NCBI GenBank assembly: GCA_910579135.1
Contig: CAJTTM010000029.1
Span: 1-31,399, forward strand
DNA: 31,399 bases
Origin: an uncultured Erysipelotrichales bacterium
Lineage (GTDB): Bacteria > Bacillota_I > Bacilli_A > Erysipelotrichales > Coprobacillaceae
Direction of reading: 5' to 3'
The notes beneath the pieces are model-generated. The model did not search any database. It worked only from the letters and a program-made list of their open reading frames with translations, and was not told where the DNA came from. Shown one piece after another: positions 1 to 7,096 of this stretch (within the stretch, counting starts at the first letter, position 1; each line of letters begins with the position of its first letter). The position numbers and the translations under genes are program-made.

Positions 1-54
1 GAATTAATAGAACAACTTAAAGGAATTGCAGAAATCGTTGGTAAAAATATATAA
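1..54 (+). CDS. C-terminal tail of a probable DAHP synthase (partial)
   Basis: An open frame enters from the left edge and ends at TAA 52-54, leaving the last 17 residues, ELIEQLKGIAEIVGKNI. This helical tail resembles the C-terminus of class I-beta 3-deoxy-7-phosphoheptulonate synthases (pattern L-x-E-x-L-x-x-I-A), the enzyme that opens the shikimate pathway. The stop lies only 11 bases before aroB, so it is almost certainly the upstream gene of the same operon. The assignment rests on this short tail plus position; the fragment alone would not identify the family. Confidence 0.5.
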   Translation, partial: ELIEQLKGIAEIVGKNI

Positions 55-65
55 GGAGTGAAAAT

Positions 66-1115
66 ATGAGAGTTAATTTAGGGAAAGATAGTTATGATAT
101 TATTATAGAACAAGGTGCATTAGATAAAGCTTTAGAATATGTACAATCAGTTTATCAAGGAAATAAGATTGTTATTATTTCTGATGATAATGTTTATCCA
201 ATTTATGGTCATAAAATAGAAGGAAAATTATCTCAGGAATTTATTGTACATGATATTGTTTTACCTCATGGAGAAAAAACAAAGAATTTTGATATACTAC
301 CTGAAATTTATTCTCAATTACTCTCATTTCATTTAACAAGAACAGATTTAATCATTGCATTAGGTGGAGGAGTTATAGGAGATTTAGCCGGCTTTGTCGC
401 AAGTACTATTTTAAGAGGAGTTAAGTTAATTCAAATTCCTACATCACTATTAGCTCAAGTTGATTCAAGTGTTGGGGGAAAAGTTGCAGTTGATTTAAAA
501 GAAGGAAAAAATTTAGTAGGAGCTTTTAAACATCCTTCTTTAGTTATTATAGATCCACTAACATTAAAAACACTTGATCAAAGATATATCAATGATGGAA
601 TGGGTGAAGTTATCAAATATGGATGTATTAGAAGTGCTTCTTTATTTGATAAACTTGCAAACTATAAAGATTTTGATGATTTATATAAAGATATAGATGA
701 AATTATTGGCCAATGTGTGGATATAAAAAGAGATGTTGTAGAAAAAGATTTATATGATTTTGGAGATAGATTAATTTTAAACTTTGGACATACACTTGCT
801 CATGCTGTAGAACAGTATTATCACTATGAAAAATATTCTCATGGAGAAGCAGTCGCAATTGGAATGGTTCAATTAACTAGAATAGCTGAAAAGAAAGGTA
901 TGTGTCAAAATGGTTTATCTCAAAAGATAAAAGAAGTTTGTATAAAATATAATTTACCATCTATTGCTCATCTTTCAAGTCAAGATTTAAGCCAGGCTAT
1001 ATCTTTAGATAAAAAGAATATTAATAAAAAACTATCTTATGTTTTATTAAAAGATATAGGAGAAACATATATATATCCTAGTGATCTTACATTTATAGAA
1101 GGAGAAGAAATCTAA
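66..1115 (+). CDS. aroB: 3-dehydroquinate synthase
   Basis: This enzyme converts DAHP to 3-dehydroquinate, the second shikimate-pathway step, in the cytoplasm using NAD and a divalent metal. The protein is 349 residues, normal for the family. The nucleotide-binding glycine loop GGGVIGD is at residues 100-106, followed by PTSLLAQVDSSVGGK at 125-139. The metal ligands can be read as E181 (in GMGEVIKYG), H242 (in NFGHTLAH) and H259 (in YSHGEAVA). The start follows a GGAGTG ribosome site at 56-61. Its stop codon TAA shares its last base with the ATG of aroA (TAATG), so the two are translationally coupled within the aro operon. Confidence 0.97.
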   Translation: MRVNLGKDSYDIIIEQGALDKALEYVQSVYQGNKIVIISDDNVYPIYGHKIEGKLSQEFIVHDIVLPHGEKTKNFDILPEIYSQLLSFHLTRTDLIIALGGGVIGDLAGFVASTILRGVKLIQIPTSLLAQVDSSVGGKVAVDLKEGKNLVGAFKHPSLVIIDPLTLKTLDQRYINDGMGEVIKYGCIRSASLFDKLANYKDFDDLYKDIDEIIGQCVDIKRDVVEKDLYDFGDRLILNFGHTLAHAVEQYYHYEKYSHGEAVAIGMVQLTRIAEKKGMCQNGLSQKIKEVCIKYNLPSIAHLSSQDLSQAISLDKKNINKKLSYVLLKDIGETYIYPSDLTFIEGEEI

Positions 1116-2368
1116 TGAGTTCAATCACTTTAAAATCAACAAAATTAAAAGGAAGTGTTATTGTTCCACCATCTAAAAGCTTAGCTCATCGTGCAATAAT
1201 TTGTGCTTCCCTTGCAAAAGGAAGAAGTATTATTAAAAATATTGAATATTCTAAAGATATCAAAGCAACAATTTCATGTATGAAATCTTTAGGAACAATT
1301 ATATTTGAGCATGATGATTATTTAGAAATAGATGGAACAACAACTTTTTTCAAAAATAGATGTGAAATGGATTGTGAAGAATCTGGATCAACATTAAGAT
1401 TTATGATACCTATCTCATTAGTAGAATTTGCATGGGTACATTATAAAGGAAAAGGAAAACTAGGACAAAGACCTTTAAATGTTTATTATGATATCTTTAA
1501 TCAACAAGGTATTGTTTATTTATATAAAGAAAACGTTTTAGATTTATATATTCAAGGTAAACTTCACAGTGATGAATTCTATTTACCAGGTAATATTTCT
1601 TCACAGTTTATTAGTGGTTTATTATTTGCGTTACCTTTATTAGATGGCGATTCCAAAATACATATGACTTCACCATTACAATCAAAAGGATATATAGATT
1701 TAACATTACAAATGTTGAAACAATATGGAATAAAGATTGAATATGATGAACAGACTTTTTATATTAAAGGAAATCAAGAATATCAAGCACATGATTATAC
1801 AATTGAGGGGGATTTTTCTCAAGCGGCTTTTTATTTAGTAGCTGATGCACTAAAAAATGATGTTATTATTAAAGGACTTAATCTTAAAAGTGCTCAAGGA
1901 GATAAAGTTGTTATAGATATATTAGAAGAAATGGGATGTTCTTTTATAAAAAAAGAAGATGGATATGTGATTAAATGTGATACATTAACAAGTGTTGATA
2001 TAGATGCTTCACAATGTCCTGATATTATTCCTATTCTCGCATTAGCATGTGCTAACGCAAAAGGAACATCACGTATCTATAATGCAGGAAGATTAAGAAT
2101 TAAAGAATGTGATCGTTTAAAAGCAACAGTAGAAGTTCTAAAAGAATTGGGTATTGAAGCCATTGAAAAAGAAGATGAAATGATCATTAAAGGTGGTCAA
2201 ATACAAAGTGGAAAAGTATCTTCATATAATGATCATCGAATGGCAATGATGGAAGCGATAGCTTCAACTGTTGCGAAAGATATGATAGAAATAGATAACA
2301 AAGAGTGTGTACAAAAATCTTATCCAAGTTTTTGGCAAGATTATCAAATGTTAGGAGGTCAAATATGA
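1115..2368 (+). CDS. aroA: 3-phosphoshikimate 1-carboxyvinyltransferase (EPSP synthase)
   Basis: It transfers the enolpyruvyl group of PEP to shikimate-3-phosphate, the sixth step of the shikimate pathway. The 417-residue length is typical. Substrate-binding residues are visible in PPSKSLAHR (K21, S22, H25, R26). The loop that is usually N-A-G-T-x-x-R in enterobacterial enzymes reads ESGSTLRF at 89-96, as in many clostridial enzymes. Near the C-terminus, CPDIIPILALACA, RLRIKECDRL and SYNDHRMAM match the catalytic half. The start overlaps the aroB stop by one base, and the stop overlaps the aroC start as ATGA. Whether the ESGST variant alters inhibitor sensitivity cannot be judged from sequence alone. 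Confidence 0.96.
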   Translation: MSSITLKSTKLKGSVIVPPSKSLAHRAIICASLAKGRSIIKNIEYSKDIKATISCMKSLGTIIFEHDDYLEIDGTTTFFKNRCEMDCEESGSTLRFMIPISLVEFAWVHYKGKGKLGQRPLNVYYDIFNQQGIVYLYKENVLDLYIQGKLHSDEFYLPGNISSQFISGLLFALPLLDGDSKIHMTSPLQSKGYIDLTLQMLKQYGIKIEYDEQTFYIKGNQEYQAHDYTIEGDFSQAAFYLVADALKNDVIIKGLNLKSAQGDKVVIDILEEMGCSFIKKEDGYVIKCDTLTSVDIDASQCPDIIPILALACANAKGTSRIYNAGRLRIKECDRLKATVEVLKELGIEAIEKEDEMIIKGGQIQSGKVSSYNDHRMAMMEAIASTVAKDMIEIDNKECVQKSYPSFWQDYQMLGGQI

Positions 2369-3450
2369 GTGCAACATGGGGAACAAATATAGAACTCTCT
2401 ATTTTCGGTGAAAGTCATGGAAAAGCAATAGGCGTTGTGATTGGAAATTTACCTGCGGGTATTGCATTAGATATGGAAGCTATAAAAAAAGATATGGGTA
2501 GACGAGCTCCAGGGAAAAACAAAATGTCAACCGCTAGAAAAGAAAGTGATGAAGTTGAAATTATAAGTGGTGTTATAGATAATATAACAACTGGTGCTCC
2601 TTTAACTGGTTTAATATATAATAGTGATCAACATTCAAAAGATTACTCATACTTAAAAGAATTAATGAGACCAGGTCATAGTGATTATAGTGCTTATGAA
2701 AAATATCATGGTTTTAATGACGTAAGAGGTGGGGGACATTTTTCAGGGCGTTTAACAGCCCCAATCGTTTTTGCAGGAAGTATTGCAAAACAAATATTAA
2801 AACAGATGGGGATTCAAGTAGGTGCTCATATCAAAAGTATTAAAGATATTGAGGATGATTCTTTTGGTATTGATGTAAATGAAGAAATATTAAATGATTT
2901 ATTATTACAAGAATATCCTACAATTAATAAAGAAAAATATACATTAATGAAGAAGACGATTGAACAAGCAAGAATCAATCAGAATTCTGTTGGAGGAATG
3001 ATTGAATGTGCTATTATTAATGTTCCCGCTGGAATTGGTAATCCTTTCTTTGATTCTATAGAGTCACATTTATCACCATTATTATTTTCTATTCCAGCAG
3101 TAAAAAGTGTGAGTTTTGGAATAGGAGAAGAAATAACAAATTTATTAGGGAGTGAAGCTAATGATAGTTATTATATAGATAATGGTGTAGTAAAAGCAAA
3201 AACCAATCATAATGGAGGGATACTTGGAGGAATTAGTAATGGGATGCCAATTACCTTTAAAGTAGGTATTAAACCAACTCCTTCAATCTCATTAAAACAA
3301 GAAACAATTAATGTAAAAACAAAACAAAATGCAATATTAGAAGTGAAAGGAAGGCATGATCCATGTATTGTACCTCGTGCTATCGTTGTTGTTGAGGCTA
3401 TGGCAGCACTTGGAATCTTGGATATATTAGGGTATGAAAGACTTAAATAA
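2365..3450 (+). CDS. aroC: Chorismate synthase
   Basis: It forms chorismate from EPSP with reduced FMN as cofactor. The protein is 361 residues with the family signatures FGESHGKAIG (catalytic H18), RRAPGKNKMSTARKE, the RPGHSDYSAYEKY and DVRGGGHFSGR blocks, and GRHDPCIVPRA near the end. The frame stays open upstream to 2305, but the ATG at 2365 is preferred. It has GGAGG at 2354-2358, it overlaps the aroA stop as ATGA, and MSATWGTNIELSIFGESHG matches the usual N-terminus. The last 17 bases overlap pheA. It is the branch-point enzyme of this operon, and its product feeds PheA directly. Confidence 0.97.
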   Translation: MSATWGTNIELSIFGESHGKAIGVVIGNLPAGIALDMEAIKKDMGRRAPGKNKMSTARKESDEVEIISGVIDNITTGAPLTGLIYNSDQHSKDYSYLKELMRPGHSDYSAYEKYHGFNDVRGGGHFSGRLTAPIVFAGSIAKQILKQMGIQVGAHIKSIKDIEDDSFGIDVNEEILNDLLLQEYPTINKEKYTLMKKTIEQARINQNSVGGMIECAIINVPAGIGNPFFDSIESHLSPLLFSIPAVKSVSFGIGEEITNLLGSEANDSYYIDNGVVKAKTNHNGGILGGISNGMPITFKVGIKPTPSISLKQETINVKTKQNAILEVKGRHDPCIVPRAIVVVEAMAALGILDILGYERLK

Positions 3451-4555
3451 ATGTAGAGAAGAGATTGATGAAATTGATGAGCAGTTAATAGCATTATTTG
3501 AAAAAAGAATGCAAACTGTAAAAGATGTTATAACATATAAAATAGAAAATAATATGGAAATATTTCAACCAGACAGAGAAAAGAAAGTTGTTGAAAAAAA
3601 TATTGATCGCTTAAGGAATAAAAATTTAGCATCTTATGCTGAGTTATTTATTCAAGAAATGCTTACTGTTTCTAAGGCTTACCAATCTGATTTATTACCA
3701 TTAAAAGAAAAAGATGATTATATTACAGAATTTAAGAAAGATGCTGTTGTAGGATATCAAGGAGTTGCAGGCGCTTTTTCTCAAGGAGCAGTAGAAAAGT
3801 TTTTTGGACAAGGAACAAAAAATATTGGTTATCCAGAATTTGAAGATGTTTATAAGGCATTAGAAAATGAAGATATTGATTATGGTGTTTTACCTATTGA
3901 AAATAGCTTAACAGGATCTATTAATGATAATTATGATTTAATACGTAAATATGGGTTTAATATTGTAGGAGAGGTTTCTATACCAGTGAGTCAATGTTTA
4001 ATGGCTTTACCAAATGTAAAAATGGAAGAAATCAAACAAGTTTATAGTCATCCTCAGGGATTAGCACAATCAAGCGAATTCTTTAATGAACATAAATATA
4101 TGGAACCAATGCCATATAAAGATACTGCAATGGCAGCTCAATATGTATTTGAACGTCAAGAGAAATATAAAGCAGCAGTAGCTTCACCTCTAGCAGCTAA
4201 ATTATATGGTTTAGAAATATTACAAGCTAATATTCAAAATGATAAAAGTAATATGACAAGATTCATGGTCATTTCTAAAGAAATGATATGTCCTAAAAAT
4301 AGTAATAAAGTAAGTGTTATTTTTACTTTAAATCATCAAGTGGGAACTTTGTATAATATGCTACAAATTATTAGACAAAGTCAAATTAATTTAGTAAGAA
4401 TAGAATCTCGACCAATGAAAAAAGAGAATTGGCAATATTATTTTTATTTAGATTTTGAAGGAAATATAAGAGAAGAGAGAATTAAAAGAGCACTAGAAAA
4501 AATGAAAGCCAATTGTAATACATTAAGAGTATTAGGTAATTATTATAAGATATAG
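3434..4555 (+). CDS. pheA: Bifunctional chorismate mutase / prephenate dehydratase
   Basis: It converts chorismate to prephenate and then phenylpyruvate, committing flux to phenylalanine. Three modules are visible. An AroQ-type helical chorismate mutase spans residues 1-90 (basic residues R25, K36 and R48; FIQEM with Q74). A prephenate dehydratase domain spans about 105-280, starting GYQGVAGAFSQGA and carrying the TRF motif at 275-277. A C-terminal ACT domain spans about 291-372, with GTLYNML and ESRP (334-337), the residues that bind phenylalanine in family members. Feedback inhibition by Phe is therefore expected. The start lies 17 bases inside aroC with only a weak ribosome site, so translation probably depends on coupling to aroC. 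No tyrA is present in the window. Confidence 0.96.
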   Translation: MKDLNKCREEIDEIDEQLIALFEKRMQTVKDVITYKIENNMEIFQPDREKKVVEKNIDRLRNKNLASYAELFIQEMLTVSKAYQSDLLPLKEKDDYITEFKKDAVVGYQGVAGAFSQGAVEKFFGQGTKNIGYPEFEDVYKALENEDIDYGVLPIENSLTGSINDNYDLIRKYGFNIVGEVSIPVSQCLMALPNVKMEEIKQVYSHPQGLAQSSEFFNEHKYMEPMPYKDTAMAAQYVFERQEKYKAAVASPLAAKLYGLEILQANIQNDKSNMTRFMVISKEMICPKNSNKVSVIFTLNHQVGTLYNMLQIIRQSQINLVRIESRPMKKENWQYYFYLDFEGNIREERIKRALEKMKANCNTLRVLGNYYKI

Positions 4556-4564
4556 GGAGGTTTT

Positions 4565-5053
4565 ATGAAAAATATAGTATTAATAGGAATTATGGGGTGT
4601 GGGAAGACAACAATTTCTAAATTACTTGCAGATAAGTTAAATAGACCTCTTATTGATATGGATGATTATTTAGTGGATAAATATCAAATGACAATTAATG
4701 AAATGTTTGATATTTCAGAAGATTATTTTAGAGAAAGAGAAACAGAGTGTTGTTATGATGTCTCAAAGTTAGATGGTTATATTATTTCTACTGGTGGTGG
4801 TGTTATCAAAAAAAAAGAGAATACTGAATTATTAAAAAAGAATGGTATTGTTATTTATTTAGATAGACCTATTATCAATATTTTAGAAGATGTTGAAACA
4901 GCTTCAAGACCACTCTTAAAAGAAGGAACACAAAAATTATATGATTTATATGAACAAAGACATCAATTATATTTAGATGCATGTGATTATCATTTAAGTA
5001 ATGATGGATCATTAGAAGATATTATGAATAAAATATTATCAATCATGTCATAA
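4565..5053 (+). CDS. aroK: Shikimate kinase
   Basis: It phosphorylates shikimate to shikimate-3-phosphate using ATP, supplying AroA. The 162-residue protein is a standard P-loop kinase. The Walker A loop GIMGCGKTT is at 8-16, shikimate-binding residues occur in DMDDYL (31-36) and FRERE (55-59), the glycine loop STGGGVI is near 75-81, and the lid motif RPLL is near 115-118. A strong GGGAGG ribosome site (4555-4560) lies four bases before the ATG, 9 bases after pheA. It is the last gene of the aro operon and is followed by a hairpin. The dehydroquinase and shikimate dehydrogenase genes are not in the window. Confidence 0.96.
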   Translation: MKNIVLIGIMGCGKTTISKLLADKLNRPLIDMDDYLVDKYQMTINEMFDISEDYFRERETECCYDVSKLDGYIISTGGGVIKKKENTELLKKNGIVIYLDRPIINILEDVETASRPLLKEGTQKLYDLYEQRHQLYLDACDYHLSNDGSLEDIMNKILSIMS

Positions 5054-5066
5054 CCAATTCACAAAA

Positions 5067-5097
5067 CCTCGTTATAATAATAACGAGGTGATTTTTT
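5067..5097 (+). terminator. Hairpin ending the aro operon and masking the next ribosome site
   Basis: Arms CCTCGTTAT (5067-5075) and ATAACGAGG (5080-5088) pair perfectly around an AATA loop. A T-run at 5092-5097 follows after TGA. It looks like an intrinsic terminator for the aro operon. The right arm contains the GAGG ribosome site of the gene starting at 5098, so the folded form would also block its translation. The gap between stem and T-run makes terminator strength uncertain. Confidence 0.7.
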
Positions 5098-5769
5098 ATG
5101 AACAAGATTATACCTAATGTGAGTTCTAAATTAAGACATACAATAGAGGTTCCTGAATGTATATATACTGCTTCTGGAATATCTGTTAATGGTAAGAGAA
5201 TTAAATCTTTAGTTTTTACTACAGATGTTGCAATTATATCAAATTGTAATGCAGATGCTGTAATTGCAGTTTATCCATTTACTCCAACATTACAAATTAC
5301 CAAAGCTATTATAGAGGTTTCTCAAACACCTGTATTTGCAGGTGTTGGAGGGGGAACAACAAAAGGACCAAGAGTAAAAGAAATTGCATTAGATGCTGAA
5401 TTAAATGGAGCGATGGGAGTTGTTTTAAATGCCCCTACTCAAACAGAATTTGTACAAGAACTTTCTGAACATATTGATATCCCTATCGTATTAACTATTG
5501 TATCAATAGATGAACCATTAGAAGAGAGAATGTTACATTCTGGGGCTAGTATCATTAATGTTTCAGGTGGTAAAGATACAGCCAAAATTGTAAGAGCCTT
5601 AAGAGAAATAGATAGTCATTTTCCAATTATTGCGACAGGTGGACCTAGTGATGAAACAATCAAAGAAGTTATTATGGCTGGAGCTAATGCAGTTACATAT
5701 ACACCACCAACTAATGGTGAGATTTTTAAGGAAATGATGGAAAAATATCGAAAACAATGTAGTCAGTAA
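5098..5769 (+). CDS. Uncharacterised TIM-barrel protein, phosphate-binding type
   Basis: I do not recognise a characterised family. The 223-residue protein has the alternating strand/helix pattern of a (beta/alpha)8 barrel without signal peptide or membrane segments. Glycine-rich turns occur after predicted strands: FAGVGGGTTKGPR (80-92), INVSGGKD (153-160) and IIATGGPSD (177-185). The last is followed by AGANAVTYTPPT, which resembles the phosphate-gripping end of barrels such as ThiG, TrpC or IMP dehydrogenase-like proteins. The start follows GAGG (5085-5088), inside a hairpin. It sits directly after the aro operon but may be transcribed separately. A small-molecule lyase, isomerase or synthase acting on a phosphorylated ligand is an inference only. 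Confidence 0.6.
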   Translation: MNKIIPNVSSKLRHTIEVPECIYTASGISVNGKRIKSLVFTTDVAIISNCNADAVIAVYPFTPTLQITKAIIEVSQTPVFAGVGGGTTKGPRVKEIALDAELNGAMGVVLNAPTQTEFVQELSEHIDIPIVLTIVSIDEPLEERMLHSGASIINVSGGKDTAKIVRALREIDSHFPIIATGGPSDETIKEVIMAGANAVTYTPPTNGEIFKEMMEKYRKQCSQ

Positions 5770-5800
5770 TTAAATGTCGAAATTTGTCTTTAAAAAGATA

Positions 5801-5829
5801 TTGAAAGTTCATAATTTTATTGATATACT
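5801..5829 (+). promoter_or_regulatory. Promoter of the manganese riboswitch transcript
   Basis: TTGAAA (5801-5806) and TATACT (5824-5829) are separated by exactly 17 bases. The predicted transcript starts near 5836, just before the aptamer that begins at 5840, which supports the assignment. Confidence 0.8.
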
Positions 5830-5839
5830 ATGGGTGTTT

Positions 5840-5925
5840 AAAGGGGAGTAGCTTCTTCGTATTTCGTTCGTCATCACGTTTAAACACCGGACGAAATGGA
5901 CACAATTGTGGTTAGCAAGACCTTT
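5840..5925 (+). ncRNA. yybP-ykoY family Mn2+ riboswitch aptamer
   Basis: The conserved core is easy to read. AAAGGGGAGTAGC (5840-5852) starts the aptamer, CGTCATCACG (5869-5878) forms the first conserved loop side, ACCGGACG (5886-5893) follows, and GTTAGCAAGACCTTT (5911-5925) closes it. P1 forms between AAAGG (5840-5844) and CCTTT (5921-5925). The blocks match the Lactococcus yybP aptamer (GGGGAGUAGC, CGUCA, CACCGG, UUAGCAAGACCUUU). Members of this class bind Mn2+ and usually activate genes that export or handle metal ions. Here it lies directly upstream of a CaCA-family exchanger. Confidence 0.92.
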
Positions 5926-5962
5926 GTTCTGTTTTAATAGCGGAATAAATGTCTTGTTTTTT
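5916..5962 (+). terminator. Riboswitch-controlled intrinsic terminator (expression platform)
   Basis: Bases 5916-5931 (CAAGACCTTTGTTCTG) can pair with 5941-5956 (CGGAATAAATGTCTTG), with one C/T mismatch and two G-T wobbles, followed by six T at 5957-5962. The left arm takes the CAAGACCTTT that the aptamer needs for its conserved loop and P1. Aptamer and terminator therefore exclude each other, and metal binding should allow read-through (an ON switch). Confidence 0.85.
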
Positions 5963-5983
5963 ATTTATGGAAAGGAGAAAAAT

Positions 5984-6925
5984 ATGATTTGGAATATTGT
6001 TTTGTTAGTTGTAGGATTTATTTTACTTATTAAAGGTGCAGATGTTTTTGTTGAGGGAGCAAGTAAAGTTGCTGCTAAATTTCATATTCCTGAAATTGTT
6101 ATTGGATTAACAATTGTAGCATTTGGAACAAGTGCACCTGAGGCTGCTGTTAGCATTGCTTCTGCATATAAAGGAACAGCAGGTATTGCAGTGGGGAATA
6201 TTATAGGTAGTAACATTTGTAATGTTTTATTGATCTTAGGAGTGTCTGGTATTATTGGGAGTTTAAAAGTGAAAAAAAATACTTTGAAATTTGAAACACC
6301 TTTTGTGATTGTGATTACCGTGTTACTTTTATTTTTAGGAATAAACGGAGAAAGTGTTTCTAGATTTGATGGTATTATTCTTTTGATCTTGTTTATCGGA
6401 TTCTTATCTTATTTATATTGGTTAAGTAAAAACGGAGAAGATACAAGTTTAGATGATGTACCAGAATTAGATGAAAATGATACTTTTTTTAAACTTATGA
6501 TTATGATTGTTTTAGGTATAGCTGCCATTATTTTAGGAAGTAATTTGACTGTAGATGCTGCAAGTAGTATTGCGAAAGCATTTGGTGTCAGTGATCGTAT
6601 CATAGGATTAACAATCGTTGCGATTGGAACGTCGTTACCAGAATTAATGACTTCAGTAAGTGCTTCGTTAAAGGGTAAAAATGATTTGGCTGTTGGAAAT
6701 ATCATCGGAAGTAATATTTTTAACATATTGTTTGTATTAGGAACTGCTTCTATTGTTTCTCCTATTCCAATCCCATTTTCAATAAATTTTATATTTGATT
6801 TTGTGATTGCGATAGCAGCTTTAGTGGTTTTTGTATTATTTATTAATAAGGATTATTGTTTAAGAAAAATAGGTGCTAGTATTATGCTGGCAGGATATTT
6901 TGCATATATTATCTATATCATATAA
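5984..6925 (+). CDS. CaCA-family cation exchanger (YrbG-like), under Mn2+ riboswitch
   Basis: This is an inner-membrane cation/proton or cation/Na+ exchanger of 313 residues with about ten hydrophobic helices. It has the two inverted alpha repeats of the Ca2+:cation antiporter superfamily. The first is GTSAPEAAVS (48-57) with GNIIGSNICNVLLILG (71-86). The second is GTSLPELMTSVSA with GNIIGSNIFNILFVLG, closely mirroring the first. The acidic residues in the two G-T-S-x-P-E motifs bind the ion in the family. The start at 5984 has AAAGGAG (5971-5977) in front; the frame is open back to 5906, but that part lies inside the riboswitch. Control by a Mn2+ aptamer suggests that Mn2+ export is the real job, although family members are commonly annotated as calcium/sodium exchangers. 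Confidence 0.9.
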   Translation: MIWNIVLLVVGFILLIKGADVFVEGASKVAAKFHIPEIVIGLTIVAFGTSAPEAAVSIASAYKGTAGIAVGNIIGSNICNVLLILGVSGIIGSLKVKKNTLKFETPFVIVITVLLLFLGINGESVSRFDGIILLILFIGFLSYLYWLSKNGEDTSLDDVPELDENDTFFKLMIMIVLGIAAIILGSNLTVDAASSIAKAFGVSDRIIGLTIVAIGTSLPELMTSVSASLKGKNDLAVGNIIGSNIFNILFVLGTASIVSPIPIPFSINFIFDFVIAIAALVVFVLFINKDYCLRKIGASIMLAGYFAYIIYII

Positions 6926-6981
6926 AAAAATTTTTATTATTATTTTTTAAATTATGTTGTCATAAAGCACTATAAATGATT

Positions 6982-7040
6982 CAAGTAAGAAGGCATAGTT
7001 TTACATTATATTAAAATTATACTATCTTGCTTGTTTTTTT
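6982..7040 (+). terminator. Intrinsic terminator between exchanger and adhE
   Basis: CAAGTAAGA (6982-6990) pairs with TCTTGCTTG (7025-7033), with one wobble. An inner stem ATAGTTTTA / TAAAATTAT lies inside it, and seven T follow (7034-7040). It probably ends the exchanger transcript. Because it sits 56 bases before adhE, a role as an adhE leader attenuator cannot be excluded. Confidence 0.75.
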
Positions 7041-7059
7041 GTTGAAATTATAGTATTAT
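7031..7059 (+). promoter_or_regulatory. Candidate adhE promoter
   Basis: TTGTTT (7031-7036) and TATTAT (7054-7059) are 17 bases apart. An alternative pair is TTGCTT (7027-7032) with TATAGT (7049-7054), 16 apart. Both overlap the end of the preceding terminator and would give a leader of about 30-35 bases. Confidence 0.45.
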
Positions 7060-7063
7060 CATC

Positions 7064-7081
7064 TTGTGAAAAAATTATAAA
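7064..7081 (+). promoter_or_regulatory. Candidate Rex (redox repressor) operator at adhE
   Basis: TTGTGAA (7064-7070), four bases, then TTATAAA (7075-7081). The left half equals the Rex consensus half-site, and the right half is degenerate (consensus TTCACAA). It lies just downstream of the predicted -10, where a bound repressor would block transcription. Rex control of adhE by NADH/NAD ratio is known in other Bacillota. Confidence 0.45.
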
Positions 7082-7096
7082 AATGGAGGAAATAAT

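Noticed and set aside
2305..2364. Possible 20-residue N-terminal extension of chorismate synthase
   Set aside because: No ribosome site and it overlaps aroA coding sequence; the ATG at 2365 has GGAGG, an ATGA overlap and the expected N-terminus.
3207..3494. Minus-strand open frame opposite aroC/pheA
   Set aside because: Composition follows the coding strand opposite; no supporting signal.
5906..5983. In-frame extension of the CaCA exchanger upstream of 5984
   Set aside because: It lies inside the riboswitch aptamer and terminator, and the added residues do not resemble the family.
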